This document shows positions 21,814 through 34,073 of a stretch of 64,000 nucleotides of DNA, in pieces. The notes under the pieces are model-generated. The model saw only the letters and a program-made list of their open reading frames with translations, had not been told where the DNA came from and did not search any database. Source of the stretch: Linyphia triangularis (lineage: Eukaryota; Arthropoda; Arachnida; Araneae; Linyphiidae); the NCBI GenBank assembly GCA_963978545.1, contig OZ021721.1, positions 106,280,366 through 106,344,365 on the forward strand. The letters run 5' to 3'. Each line of letters opens with the position of its first letter. Position 1 is the stretch's first letter. A program made the position numbers and the translations under genes.

Positions 21814-21988
21814 CTTTGTACGTGTAATAACTCTCATTCTTTGAAAATCTAGAGAAATTCAAAGTTAGAGAAATTTTAACCCTGTAGCGCGTTCACCTTA
21901 ACTTTGAACATCTATCAGGATGTGATCTACCCCGTTTGCGGAACATGTACGTGACAAGTTTTATCTACCCCACAAACGGTCAATCAAA

Positions 21989-23109
21989 AGAGTAAAATGG
22001 GAAGAAGAAAACTCAGAACAATAACTAAGATGAGGTAAATAAAGACCGGTTCATAAGGAGGGAACTGCCCTACCGTTTTTTTTTTTTTTTACTTGTTTGT
22101 TTGGGGTTATTATTTTTTTACCCGGCGGCAGGGTTATAATATTCAACATGCGAAATGAAACTTTCAACCTATTTATAACCATTATGTTAAACCACTTATT
22201 TTGGAATTGTTGGCTTTGTGCATCTTGACTTGAAAGTGATTCTCAATTTGGGTGTACCGGAGCTTTAGTATAAATGATATCATTTTGACGTAAACGTAAT
22301 TTTTATGGAAATGAGAGAAGGCGTTTATTTAATGATTGTAGGTGGTGAACTATATAGTTTAATTTTGGTTGCCCCGAGTTGCCGTTAATGGACATGTTAT
22401 TTAAATAATTTCTAGAAACTTACTAGAATAATTTTTTATAGTTCAAATGTGGTTTTTTGAAGACGTGCGTTGATAATGAAGGAATTCGTTGATAAATTTA
22501 AATTGTGTTTTAGTTTAAAAATAAATGAATAAGAGTTCTATACACTTACTTGAATAAATCTTTGTAAACTAAATGTGACTTTAATGTGCATTAATGATTG
22601 GGGAGATTTGCTCCTAAATTTTTGTTCAAAGATAAAAATTGTATAAATTTACTTGGATAACTATAATATAAAAGTTGAATTTTTAATATGTATTAATAAT
22701 GATAAAATTTATTAATAAATTTCAGTTCAGACGAACTTATACCTTTTGTGACTAAGATCTGACAATATTTAGTTAAGCAAAATAAATTCAACTTTGAAAC
22801 AAATAGTAAAAAACGAAACTGTGATAAGCAATGCTCAAAGATGTATATATGTTACTTTAATTTTAGTTACCCTTATGAAAGTAGCTTTAAATATTATCTG
22901 TTTCTCTGAATGGATTGACATTTAAAAGTGTATTTAATCAAGTTGCTACTGTAACGTTAAAAATAAATTGGGAATCTATTTAACGTTCAATCTCCCCATG
23001 GTTTTCATGCACTGACATATGACCATCACATCTAGTGAAGAAACTAAATATTTTTAGTGATGGCATGTAGTTTACAAACAGTCAACAGCATTTTTTTTTT
23101 TTTTTTAAA
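21989..23109. other. unassigned AT-rich stretch
   Basis: No gene found. T-runs lie at about 22077-22091 and 23091-23107. No repeat copies noticed. Confidence 0.35.
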
Positions 23110-23459
23110 TATTATATATATTAATTGTTTGTGAAGTTATATTTTCTGGTAACGTTATTGGGACTTTTGTGTTACGAAACATATCTTACTTATTAGTGCT
23201 GCTTTTTTTTTTCTTTCGTTATCGTTATTGGGACTCTCTTGTAATGCGAAATATATATTAATTATTTGGGGAGTTATTTTTTCTGATAGAGCGTTATTGG
23301 GATTCTTGTGTTGCGAAATAAATATTAACTATTTGTCATTTTTTTCCAGTAATGTTTCCTTGGAACTCCTAAGTTGCGAAATATATAATAATTATTTGCA
23401 GAGTATTTATTCTGGTAGCATTACAGACGCTCTGTCTAAGCTAAATACAACTTCATGAA

Positions 23460-24103
23460 TCTGTATTAATAAAAAAAAAAGTCTGTGTGTCTGTCCCTCC
23501 ATTGAAAGCTACCTTTAATAGGCGTAGAGCTCAGAAATTTTCAACATAAGTAGTTTTGGTCTTTAATTGGACTTTTGATAAACATAATATTAACATTTGA
23601 ATTAGTTTTTAAAAATTATTTTTTTTATTAATTTTTTTTTATAAAGTGACTTCTAATAGACGTAGCGTTCTGAAATTTTCAACACAAATAGTTTTGCCTT
23701 CTGATTGGAATTTTGACAAACAGAATGTTAAAATTTTAATTCGGTCTTTTTTTACGGTAGTTGTTTTTTGTATTAATGGATAAAATTTGTTTTGTTTCTG
23801 GACGGGAGAAGGGGGGGGGGGGGGATAGTAATAAGAATTTACTTAGCAATTAAACTTGGGTGCTTATTCTTGCACAGCAATGAACCTTTCAACGAACGAA
23901 GCTAGCCTAGGCTTGCACAATAATGAACAATTCAGCAAACGAGCCTGTGCCTTAGCAATAACGAACCTTAGCAATGAACATTTTAGCGAGCGAAGTGTGC
24001 TTGGGTTTGGGTAGTAATGAACCTTTTAGCGAGTGAAGAGTCACAAGCTGGGGACTTATATTCGATGACGGGTCTCCGCAACGTGGAGCCACGCAGCTAC
24101 TAA
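23460..24103 (+). mobile_element. Helitron-like non-autonomous element
   Basis: The 5' end is TCTGTATTAATAAA followed by AGTCTGTGTGTCTGTCC, preceded by A. The 3' end is CTAA followed by T, with an imperfect stem (GGTCTCC pairing with GGAGCC) about 10-15 bases upstream. These are Helitron features: TC start, CTRR end, 3' hairpin, A|T target and no TSD. It lies inside the minisatellite. The interior has two related ~175 bp halves (CAACATAAGTAGTTTTG and CAACACAAATAGTTTTG), a G-run at 23811-23824 and ~45 bp repeats around GCAATGAACCTTTCA. No ORF. Confidence 0.6.
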
Positions 24104-24232
24104 TTAATATATGTTACAAAATAATAATTAAGTATTTGGGGATAATTATTTACCAATAGAGTTATTGGGAATCGTGTACTGCAAAATGTATGTTAATAAC
24201 TTGGGGAGTACTTTTTTAGTACCGTTATTGGG

Positions 24233-24429
24233 TTGTTTTTGGTAGGCTCGTTGGTTGGCACGTTCAACGACTTATTTTATTGCAGATCATGTCAGGCTGA
24301 TCATCTCAGAACCTACAGCTTAAGGTGGATTCAGAACTACAATGAACATTTACGCCTAACCCATGATTCGGACTCAGCACTTTTTAGCATGTAAGGCAAG
24401 AACTTTAATCACACAACCATTAGGTAGGA
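24233..24429 (-). mobile_element. SINE2 with 12 bp TSD, diverged
   Basis: An older SINE2 copy. The TSD ACCGTTATTGGG is at 24221-24232 and 24430-24441. The B box region is mutated. It is inserted in the minisatellite unit. Confidence 0.82.
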
Positions 24430-24660
24430 ACCGTTATTGGGACTTTTGTGTTTCGAAATATATATTAATTATTTAAGGAGTACTTTTTTCTGATAGAGTT
24501 ATTGAGACCCTTGTGTTGCGAAATATGGAGTAATTATTTGTGATGTATTTTTTCTTGTAACTTTATTGAGGATCTTATGTTGCACTCGGATCCCTGTAAA
24601 GTATTATAGACCAATTAACACTTTCAATTACCCATACGACCAAGGATAATATAAGTATTG

Positions 24661-24700
24661 TTTTCGGGTAAAAAAAAAAAAAAAAAAAAAAAATATATAT
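24661..24700. repeat. poly-A and TA run
   Basis: A-run at about 24670-24692, then ATATATAT. Confidence 0.95.
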
Positions 24701-25130
24701 ATTTTTTACGTTTTGGAACATCCTAACTTTAAAAAAGTAGTCTAGAAGAAATGACCCATTGTGCGTCATTGCGTCTGTGTGTAGGTGGTCAGCATAAATT
24801 TCGAACAAATTGACCTACGATGTTCCAATTTGATGCATGAGTTAGTGATGACCATGGGATCTACCATTAAGGTTTTCGTCAAAATTGCGAGAGAGCAAAA
24901 AGTAACTAGCTGCCTTTGAAGAAAATTATGTTTTTCAGTAATTGCTAAAAAACAACTCGAGCGATTTTGATCAAAATCACTGTTATAATGCCTCTTAAGG
25001 TGATCTAAGCATCCCCACCTCCAAAATTCTAGTAAAAATGCTATAATAGTGTAAAAATTTGAAAAACGAATGTCTTCAACACCGTGTTCTCTTCTTTTCA
25101 GCATCGTTTATCAACGACCGTTTTTTCCCT
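24701..25130 (-). repeat. dispersed repeat B, uninterrupted copy
   Basis: The inverted counterpart of 12395-12552 plus 13210-13505. The region around 24985-25005 (CACTGTTATAATGCCTCTTAA) is the position where the other copy carries the fold-back element, so this copy is the empty site. Confidence 0.7.
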
Positions 25131-25170
25131 CCCCCTGTTTCACTTACAAGAAAGGATAATGTAAGAATTA

Positions 25171-25400
25171 CTGAAAAGAATATGGCGGAAATCATCTATT
25201 TGGCGTTTTTTTAAGTCCCATAGAAGAATTATCCCCAAAATATCGTCTGAAAAGAATATGGCGGAAATCATCTTTTTGGCGTTTTTTTAAGTCCCATAGA
25301 AGAATTACCCCCAAAATATCGTCTGAAAAGAATATGGCGGAAATCATCTTTTTGGCGTTTTTTTAAGTCCCATAGAAGAATTATCCCCAAAATATCGTCA
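25171..25400. repeat. 76 bp tandem repeat, three copies
   Basis: Units start CTGAAAAGAATATGGCGGAA at about 25171, 25247 and 25323 and are nearly identical. Confidence 0.95.
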
Positions 25401-25440
25401 AATTAGCCATTTTCTCTAAATGAATGATGAAAATATAAAA

Positions 25441-26589
25441 ACGTTAAATAACACCAATCCACGTTAGTATAATAGTTTAAATGAAAGTAGCGCGATGTTC
25501 CATAACTCTAGTTTTAATTGTAATTGCTTTGATTAAAAAAGTAAATTTCACTCAACGAAGACTTTTGAACATTTGAACATAAACTAAACTTTATTTTTGA
25601 CTTTACGTTAATAACACCAATCCACGTTAGTATAATAGTTTAAATGAAAGTAGTGCGATGTTCCATAACTCTAGTTTTAATTGTAATTGCTTTGATTAAA
25701 AAAGTAAATTTCACTCAACGAAGACTTTTGAATATTTGAACATAAATTAAACTTTATTTTTGACTTTACGTTAATAACACCAATCCACGTTAGTATAATA
25801 GTTTAAATGAAAGTAGTGCGATGTTCCATAACTCTAGTTTTAATTGTAATTGCTTTGATTAAAAAAGTAAATTTCACTCAACGAAGACTTTTGAACATTT
25901 GAACATAAATTAAACTTTATTTTTGACTTTACGTTAATAACACCAATCCACGTTAGTATAATAGTTTAAATGAAAGTAGTGCGATGTTCCATAACTCTAG
26001 TTTTAATTGTAATTGCTTTGATTAAAAAAGTAAATTTCACTCAACGAAGACTTTTGAACATTTGAACATAAATTAAACTTTATTTTTGACTTTACGTTAA
26101 TAACACCAATCCACGTTAGTATAATAGTTTAAATGAAAGTAGTGCGATGTTCCATAACTCTAGTTTTAATTGTAATTGCTTTGATTAAAAAAGTAAATTT
26201 CACTCAACGAAGACTTTTGAATATTTGAACATAAATTAAACTTTATTTTTGACTTTACGTTAATAACACCAATCCACGTTAGTATAATAGTTTAAATGAA
26301 AGTAGTGCGATGTTCCATAACTCTAGTTTTAATTGTAATTGCTTTGATTAAAAAAGTAAATTTCACTCAACGAAGACTTTTGAACATTTGAACATAAATT
26401 AAACTTTATTTTTGACTTTACGTTAATAACACCAATCCACGTTAGTATAATAGTTTAAATGAAAGTAGTGCGATGTTCCATAACTCTAGTTTTAATTGTA
26501 ATTGCTTTGATTAAAAAAGTAAATTTCACTCAACGAAGACTTTTGAATATTTGAACATAAATTGAACTTTATTTTTGACTTTACATTAT
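25441..26589. repeat. 163 bp satellite, seven copies
   Basis: The unit starts ACGTTAATAACACCAATCCA. Copies start at about 25441, 25605, 25768, 25931, 26094, 26257 and 26420 and are nearly identical. One variable base, GAACATTTG or GAATATTTG, reads C,T,C,C,T,C,T along the array. Copy 1 has GTAGCGCG where the others have GTAGTGCG. Confidence 0.97.
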
Positions 26590-27025
26590 TAGTCAGGCAT
26601 CATGGTTATTGACGTGTCAAACAAATGTAAAGGAAGTAATGTCATAACAAATGTTCTACTATGCAATCAACAAAATGAACTTAACATTTAAATCTTTAGT
26701 AACTGGAAGATAATTTATTTTTCGTTTGTTAGCTGTTTATTTTCCTCATAGTTAAACGTTTTATTCCTGATTTTAAGATCAAGGTAACTGGGAAAAGGCG
26801 ATGGTAAGTGACTAAAAAACACATATTACCAATGAAAGACAGGTTTAAGGTATAACAAGTCTAAGTAAGGTATAACAGCCATCTTCATACATTCAAGAAA
26901 ATGTCCTTAAAGTGTCGAAATTCCTCAATCTACTTAGAAAACTCATTAATAACGGGTTTCTTTACTATTAAAGTAAATAACGTATTTCGAACAGGTTAAC
27001 TTTCTTGTGGTAATAAGTATACCTC
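26590..27025. other. unassigned stretch
   Basis: Nothing recognised except a short direct repeat AAGGTATAACA near 26847 and 26867. Confidence 0.35.
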
Positions 27026-27522
<497 letters not shown>

Positions 27523-27709
27523 TTGGTTTTTGAGACAGCGCAACAGTGTAAATTGCAATAACACCTACATGATGCAAAAGTATATTATGAATTTCATGGA
27601 TAATTTATCTTTTAATTAATTATTTTTTATTTTTATACAACCCTTGTAGGAGAAAAAAGTAAATAAAAAATTTTACCTGATGTCAAATTGCCTTAACTAA
27701 AAACCAACA

Positions 27710-27970
27710 ATAACTTAAAAATTTTTATTAAAAAAAGTTTTTAGTATAAATCCTTTAAATTCATTGCAAACTTTTATGTGCGATTTATTTAAGCGATTTA
27801 GTGTTTTGAGTTGAGACTTACAGTGTTTGAACACTAATAAGAAAGTGACCGATTCCGTATCATTGACTAACTTTTTTTTGCCGTCAAAACTTGATAGAAT
27901 GATTTGTCTTCGGCAATCATTCATTCTGCAAGTCAAGTGGGTTAATTATAGTTAAGAAGATTTGTCTGAC
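27710..27970 (+). repeat. dispersed repeat family A
   Basis: Recognised by AAAAGTTTTTAGTATAAATC, GTGTTTGAACACTAATAAGA, CAAAACTTGATAGAATGA and GGTTAATTA. Confidence 0.5.
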
Positions 27971-28179
27971 AAATGCAAACAAGCAGACAAAATTTAAGTT
28001 ATTAAAAAGGATTTAAAAAGTAAAGTTACTATATAATAACGCAATAAAATTGACGTTCAAATATATACATTTTGCATTTTCTTTTCTATTTTACTTGTTT
28101 TGACTCTTGAATAACTTTTTAACTTAAGTTATTTTTGTTATTTTCTGGATAACTTATTTTTCAACCATGCTTTTCTTTT

Positions 28180-28350
28180 AAAAGCTATGTATACGAAGTT
28201 AGCTCTCTGACCTTTCATGCCAAAGGTGCCGGGTTCAAATTTTGGTTTAGACATGGATGTTTTTGGTTTAGAATGCTCGTTAAACAGTAGGTCCCAGTTT
28301 GATTAGCTATTATTTCCGCAAAAATAGTTTGTTGAGAGTACAAACCAACC
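28180..28350 (+). mobile_element. SINE2, degraded copy
   Basis: CTCTCTGACCTTTCATGCC, a B box GGGTTCAAATTTT (mutated), GGTCCCAGTTTGATTAGCTA and a GTACAAACCAACCAAC tail follow the SINE2 order. No TSD is clear. Its tail abuts the tandem array downstream. Confidence 0.65.
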
Positions 28351-28354
28351 AACT

Positions 28355-30006
28355 TTTAAACGCTATTGAATTTCCACTTTCATATCTTCCACTGAAAAAA
28401 TTGCAAACCATGTGTAACATTGATTTATTACGGAAATTATTTCTGCACTTGATAACGTGAGAGTTTACGATGAAGTAGCAATCAGTGGTCAGAAGACACA
28501 TGATGACAAGTCACAATCAGAGGTCGTTGAGCGTGCAAACCAACCAACCAACTTTTAAAAACTATTGAATTTCCACTAAAAACATTCAAAACCATGTAAA
28601 AATAAGACTTATGGAAAAGAGTTCTTGTACTTTATTACGTGAGAGATTACGATTAAGTTACAATCAGTGAAATGATGTTTATCTCTTTTCACAAACTAAC
28701 TAACTAAAATTGATTTTTTTTCACGTCCTTTTAAACGATATTGAATTTCTACTTTTTTATCTTCTACTGAAAAAATTGAAAACCATGTAGAAGGTAGACT
28801 TATCACGGAAATGATTTCTGTACTTGATAACGTGAGAGTTTACGATTAAGTCGCAATCAGCGGTCAAAAGTCCCATTATGACAAGCTACAATCAGAAGTC
28901 GTTGAGCCAGCAAACCCACCAACTTTTAAAAGCTATTGAATTTCTACTAAAACCATTTAAAACCACGTGGAAATAAGACTTATTACGGGAATGAGTCCCG
29001 TACTTAATTACGTGAGAGATTACAATGAAGTTACAATCAGTGATACGCAACTTCGTAGCTCACTTTGCTGGAATAGATAAATTAACCTCTTAGGTGTCGA
29101 AATGATGTTTTTCTCTTTTCACAAACTAACTAACTAAAATTGATTTTTTTTTCACGTCCTTTTAAACACTATTGAATTTCTACTTTCTTTTCTTCCACTG
29201 AAAACAACTGAAAACCGTGTAGAAAGTAGACTTATTACGGAAATGTTTTCTGCACTTGATAAAATGAGAGTTTACGATGAAGTCACAATCAGCGGTCAAG
29301 TCACATTATAACAAATCACAATCAGAGATCGATGAGCGTGCAAACCTACCAACTTTTAAAAGCTATTGAATTTCCATTAAAAACATTCAAAACCACTTGG
29401 AAATAAGACTTATTACGGAAATGAGTTTCGTACTTTATTACGTGAAAGATTAGGATAAAGTTACAATCAGCGACACGCAACTTCGAAGCTCACTTTGTTG
29501 GAATAGATAAATTCGCCTCTTAGGTGTTGAAATGATGTTTTTCTCTTTTCATAAACTAACTAACTAAAATTGATTTTTTTTTCACGTCCTTTTAAACACT
29601 ATTGAATTTCTACTTTCTTTTCTTCCACTGAAAACCGTGTAGAAAGTAGACTTATTACGGAAATGTTTTCTGCACTTGATAACGTGAGAGTTTACGATGA
29701 AGTCACAATCAGCGGTCAAGTCACATTATAACAAATTACAATCAGAGATCGATGAGCGTGCAAACCTACCAACTTTTAAAAGCTATTGAATTTCCATTAA
29801 AAACATTCAAAACCACTTGGAAATAAGACTTATTACGGAAAGGAGTTTCGTACTTTATTACGTGAGAGATTACGATAAAGTTACAATCAGCGACACGCAA
29901 CTTCGAAGCTCACTTTGTTGGAATAGATAAATTCGCCTCTTAGGTGTTGAAATGATGTTTTTCTCTTTTCACAAACTAACGGAAAATGAAATTTTTTCAC
30001 GTCCTT
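28355..30006. repeat. ~376-430 bp complex tandem array, four units
   Basis: Units begin at about 28355, 28731, 29161 and 29589 with TTTAAAC.(C/A)TATTGAATTTC. Each has two related halves, one ending near GATAACGTGAGAGTTTACGA and one near TTACGTGAGAGATTACGA. Between the halves lies GAGCGTGCAAACCAACCAAC, which resembles the SINE2 tail. Units 3 and 4 are the most alike. The array ends with CACGTCCTT near 30006. Confidence 0.9.
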
Positions 30007-30945
30007 CCCGTTTCGTATTAAGAGCATCTCATAGTGTGAGACATCCTTTGGTATAGACTCGCCTCAATAGCTCGTGATGCCCCGAGGACTATATTTGAAA
30101 GAGAAAAGAGGGTGAATAACATTATTATTGTTATTGTTGTTAGTGAAGGCAAACCTCCAGTGTCGACCCGGAGCTTCGGAACGGGATCGAGACTGGTTTG
30201 TTTGCATATGAAAAGAAGCACTTTCTTGTAGACTCGCATACGGAATCTCAAACGCAATGAATTTCTTCCGCTGATTATAAATGGATAAATAAGAAGTGGA
30301 AACGGAAAGTGGAGTGAGCAATAAGCTTTTGTCACGTTCCGGGGGAAAAAGAAACATATTCAAATCTCCAAACCTGATAAATGAGATCTTCTTAACCTAG
30401 AAAGGAACGGGTTAGGGAGAAAGTGGACCAAGTCCGTCTTTGGGAAGACTTGCAATAACTCTTTTGATTTCTCAAGAAAGAAATCCGAATGATAATTGAA
30501 GAGAAGGTAAGGAGAAGAAGCTTTTCGTTTTTCGTTTTCTTTCTGCTCTTTGAAACAAAATCAACTGATGTCAACACAATCAATAGACACATTTGAGTAT
30601 ACTGAGCACTATTTGCTTGCATGCTGAATAATTACCTAAGCTCATAATTTTTTTCTTTCTATAATTTGAACAAGAACAACTAATGTCCTTATATTTAGCT
30701 TTAATAAACAACCAAGAGACATATTTGAATATACTAAGCATTATTTGCTTCTAATTCCGAATAGTTCCCTATCTTTTTATTATTTCTGGACTTTGAAACT
30801 AGAACTATTGATTCCAATACATTTAATATTAAGAAACAAAGAGAAAAAATTGAGCACACTGAGTATCATTTGCGTGTATGCTGAATATTAACTTTAAAAA
30901 CATAGCTTACCAACTATGTATTTCGTTGTTCTTCTTTTAAAGTAC
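30007..30945. other. unassigned stretch, first ~600 bp GC-richer
   Basis: 30007-30620 is less AT-rich than its flanks, has overlapping minus-strand ORFs of 76-105 codons without recognisable domains, and is unique in the window. It is a candidate conserved element or unrecognised gene fragment. 30625-30945 holds a loose ~125 bp repeat (TTATTTGCTT and ATTATTTGCTTCTA blocks). Confidence 0.3.
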
Positions 30946-30948
30946 TAA

Positions 30949-31200
30949 TATATCTATATTTATAAAAGTGAAAGTTCTAATTGACTGATTCACACACTCA
31001 CTCACCACTAAATCTCACACTACTCGTGAAGGTAGAGAATAAATATTTGGCACACCAAAAAAAAAAAATCAATCATAACGATGGCTATATCTTGTGCTCA
31101 AATTGCTGAAATAACAAACAAAAGGTACAGTTGTAAATCGTGGAAGGTTTTTAATAATTGCATGTAGTTTTTTTTTGTCATGAGGGGTCATCTACATATT
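30949..31200 (+). mobile_element. Helitron-like 5' end fragment
   Basis: TATCTATATTTATAAAAGTG followed by AAAGTTCTAATTGACTGATT resembles the TC-starting, A-rich 5' leader of arthropod Helitron-type elements. No 3' end was found, so this is a fragment or chance resemblance. Confidence 0.35.
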
Positions 31201-32780
31201 AAAACAGAACCAAACTTTAAAAAGTTCAATAGCAACCTCATAATATTATCCCATATTTGGATTCAGCATCCAAAAAAATGTCGAAACACAAAAATTCGTA
31301 ATTTTCTAATGAATGGTTTGTAATTTAAATGATAAAAAGAAAATGATAAATTAATGTTAAATAAAAAAGTTGTTTTTTTTGGCCATAAATACTTAAATAA
31401 TTAAAATATTTCAGTAATTTTTTTTTTCAAAAGATAGTTTGTAAATAGCCAAAGATAAATGGCAATCAACTTTTGCATCAATTTCTTTTTTAATAATTAA
31501 TTATTAATTAATAAAACAATTTAAATTTTTTTTAATAGAAACATAGTTTTTTTGCTTTCGTTAGATTTACCATGGTCTATACCCCTCCCCCCCCCCAACA
31601 ATTTTTATCTTTCGATTTTGACTTTTAGTTCTCGATTTTTTAGCCAAAATGTAAAAAACGCTCACTTTAAGGAACCGTATAGTAGACGACTTTTGAAAAC
31701 TATCAAAGATTAATTCAAGGTAGACTAGAGGTGTGGAAAATCGCACTACGTTCAATTATCGTAAAATTTGGTGAATAGGAACAGCGGGGTGAATCGGAAC
31801 AGAATTTCTTGAAATTGCAAAAAAAAAAAAAAAAAAAAAAATTATACAAACAAAGCAGTATTATTTTTTATATATATATTTTTAATCTGTCTAACGTGTT
31901 TGGAATCGTGGAACATATGTTTTATGTGGTTTTCAACAGTGTCCTCTTAAAAAAAAAAAAAAAAAAAAAATTACTTTCTTAAATTACATTTATTTAAAAC
32001 AACATTTTTAAAGCAATTTCAATAAGTTATCCTTTGAAAATTTTGCTGAATCATGTGATTTTTTCATTTTTTAAATAATTTCAACGATCAAGTTACATTT
32101 GTGTTTACAGTGAAATGTTTCTGTAAAATAATCACGCTTTGCTGAATACTGAATACTGTTTACTAATGCCTACATTTTATATTTATTAATTTTCCAACTA
32201 TCAGTAGTATACGTTATACTTCTGCAATTAGAGTTTTCGATATTTTATTTATTTCGTGTGAAGAATGCGCATCTTTAATTTTGTAAATAAACTATGTTAC
32301 TTTTGCGTTTACTTGCTATTGTTGTATTAACCTTAAACATGACATTGTAAATCCAAGTAGTTCCTATGCAATATTAGACTAATATTTGTATTTTTTAACG
32401 TCGTGAAACGCCGCACTAACCATCCGATTTCTCCCGCTGTTAAGTAGAACCCTAAAAATACCTTTCGTTTTATGGAAATTCTCCCTGAAGATCGGTCGAA
32501 AAATGGTCGAAACATTTTCGCTTATAAGTGACGTGTTTTTCAACATCATGCATTGAAATTTGGTATTTAGAGTAAATGATGTATTCTACATCGAATGAAA
32601 TGATAAAAATTGAGGGTTCGTATTGATATTTTCGAAGATAGTGTTACTGTTACTTAGTAAACGGTCACTTAAGAAAAAAAATTGCATTAGATGTATAGAA
32701 AATCGTAAGCAAAATATTTTGGTGCAAACATTAAGATTCTGCGATAATTAGAACCGAAGATATAGAAATCGTTCTGATTT
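31201..32780. other. unassigned AT-rich stretch
   Basis: Contains a palindromic AATTAATTATTAATTAATA region near 31495, a C-run at 31587-31596, and poly-A runs at about 31820-31841 and 31950-31970. No gene or repeat copy recognised. Confidence 0.35.
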
Positions 32781-33145
32781 TTTTTGGGGGTACTGTACAC
32801 GAGTCAGCACGAGCACAAGAGTGTGTATTGTGCACTCGTCTATCTCAGCTCTGTTTTCAAATCACTAGTCTTGTTGGAGATAAGCCATAGCGAGTGTTTT
32901 CAGTGACAGGCTAATGCTGGCGAGAGTGTGAACGAGAACACTAGCTTCGGCAAACGGTGTTCAAATATTTTGCCTAAACGAATCTGTACATCTAGCTTAT
33001 CAATTTTATCCCCTCTTTTTTGGTATCTTGACCAGTCCAGATTATCTAGCATAAAATTTAACCTTTTACAGTGGTAGAAGTGGTGACAAAAAAGTGGGAC
33101 GACGCCCAAATTTAGTTACAATTGCACCCCCCCCCCCCCCCCTCA
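32781..33145. other. unassigned GC-richer stretch ending in poly-C
   Basis: TTTTACAGTGGTAGAAGTGG near 33064 resembles the junction after the 5' LTR in some LTR retrotransposons (TGGTGGCAGCGGTGG-like), but no LTR pair or gag ORF is visible. The poly-C run is at about 33127-33142. Confidence 0.2.
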
Positions 33146-34062
33146 ATAAATTTTATAATTTCGTAACTTATAATGAAAATATTAACTAGTAAAGAAATAA
33201 TTTATACTTACTAACATTAACATTAAACGAGAGTCTAAAGTTTATTGTTATTTTAATGAATATTCGGCGACTTAGTTTTTTTACTTGGAAGTAAGCGATA
33301 AAGTTAAGTAATAATTCAATGTTATATACATAACTGTTTATTTAGATTTAAATAATGCTTATAAATTTGTATACTTTCACGAAATTAAACTAATAGAGAA
33401 TTCTAAACAGTTTTTTTTTTAATTTTTTTAAATAGCTTGTCTTTATATGAAACAAGAATAGAAATTTAACTTAAAATAAAGTTCCTCCAAAGTTAAAAGT
33501 TGACCAAGTGTAACTGTTTTTGTTAGTAAAAATATTTATTATTTATGCAAAGTAGTACAATACATTTTCCTAATGATATGATTTTTACACCATAAATAGT
33601 CTTAGAGTTTTCAAATGCAAAAATAAATCACTTTTTCTCAGTGTCAGGTTAACGTTATTTTTCATTAGTAGTATTTAGGCGGATTGAGTGCTTTTAAAAG
33701 TGGGGGGATGGATTTCAGTAGTTTTAGAAGTGTGTGTGGGGGGGGGGGGGGGCGGAAGCATGGGTATTTTCTTGAAAAGCGGGGGACGCGTCACCCCGCG
33801 TCTACCCACACTTCTAGCACTGACCTTTTAAGGATACTTAATATATAGGTACTTATTTACAAATAAAGATGGTCGCAGGTATCAATTTTTGTTATTTCTC
33901 AAAACTAATATCATGTCTTTTTAAGAAATAAATCTTCTATTGAATATTGTAAAATTATGTTTCAATAAAATATCTATCCACTTCAGCGAAAAAATAAAGC
34001 CGGGCCATGAAAACTAGTGCGACAAATGCCACTGTGTGATTGTGTCACTAAACCACAATTTT
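33146..34062. other. unassigned AT-rich stretch with a small inverted repeat
   Basis: Near 33718-33830, TTTTAGAAGTGTGTGTGGG and CCCACACTTCTAGCACTG form an imperfect inverted pair around a G-run and a GGGACGCGTCACCCCGCGTC stem. It could be a tiny hAT-like MITE (CAGTG ends), but no TSD is visible. Confidence 0.3.
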
Positions 34063-34073
34063 TACATAGGCTA

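Larger units (their letters stand above)
20915..21988. repeat. 358 bp tandem triplication containing SINE1
   Basis: Three units start near 20917, 21275 and 21633, exactly 358 bp apart. Each has an inverted SINE1 (about 180 bp) followed by a ~178 bp spacer running from TTTGTACGTG through TTAACCCTGTAGCGCGTTC to CCCACAAACGGTCAATCAAA. Units 2 and 3 are almost identical. Unit 1 differs at several SINE positions and has a shorter tail. Confidence 0.95.
23110..24600. repeat. ~66 bp degenerate minisatellite, split by a Helitron-like element and a SINE2
   Basis: Units centre on GTTATTGGGACT..TGTGTTGCGAAATATAT..TTAATTATTTGGGGAGT. They are seen at about 23154, 23226, 23292, 23350 and 23415, and again at about 24172, 24224, 24431, 24500 and 24562. 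The segments between are later insertions at 23460-24103 and 24233-24429. Confidence 0.8.

Noticed and set aside
25441..26589. CRISPR array
   Set aside because: Regular repeats here and at 62124-64000 have no unique spacers and are satellites; the genome is eukaryotic.
30018..30363. Overlapping 99 and 105-codon minus-strand ORFs
   Set aside because: Two frames are open over the same GC-richer stretch and neither has a recognisable motif. Kept only as an unassigned region.
32781..33145. LTR and primer-binding-site junction of a retrotransposon
   Set aside because: GTGGTAGAAGTGG is suggestive but there is no TG..CA LTR boundary, no gag/pol reading frame and no second LTR.
33718..33830. Small hAT MITE with CAGTG ends
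   Set aside because: The inverted pair is imperfect, no 8 bp TSD was found, and the G-run confuses the left boundary.
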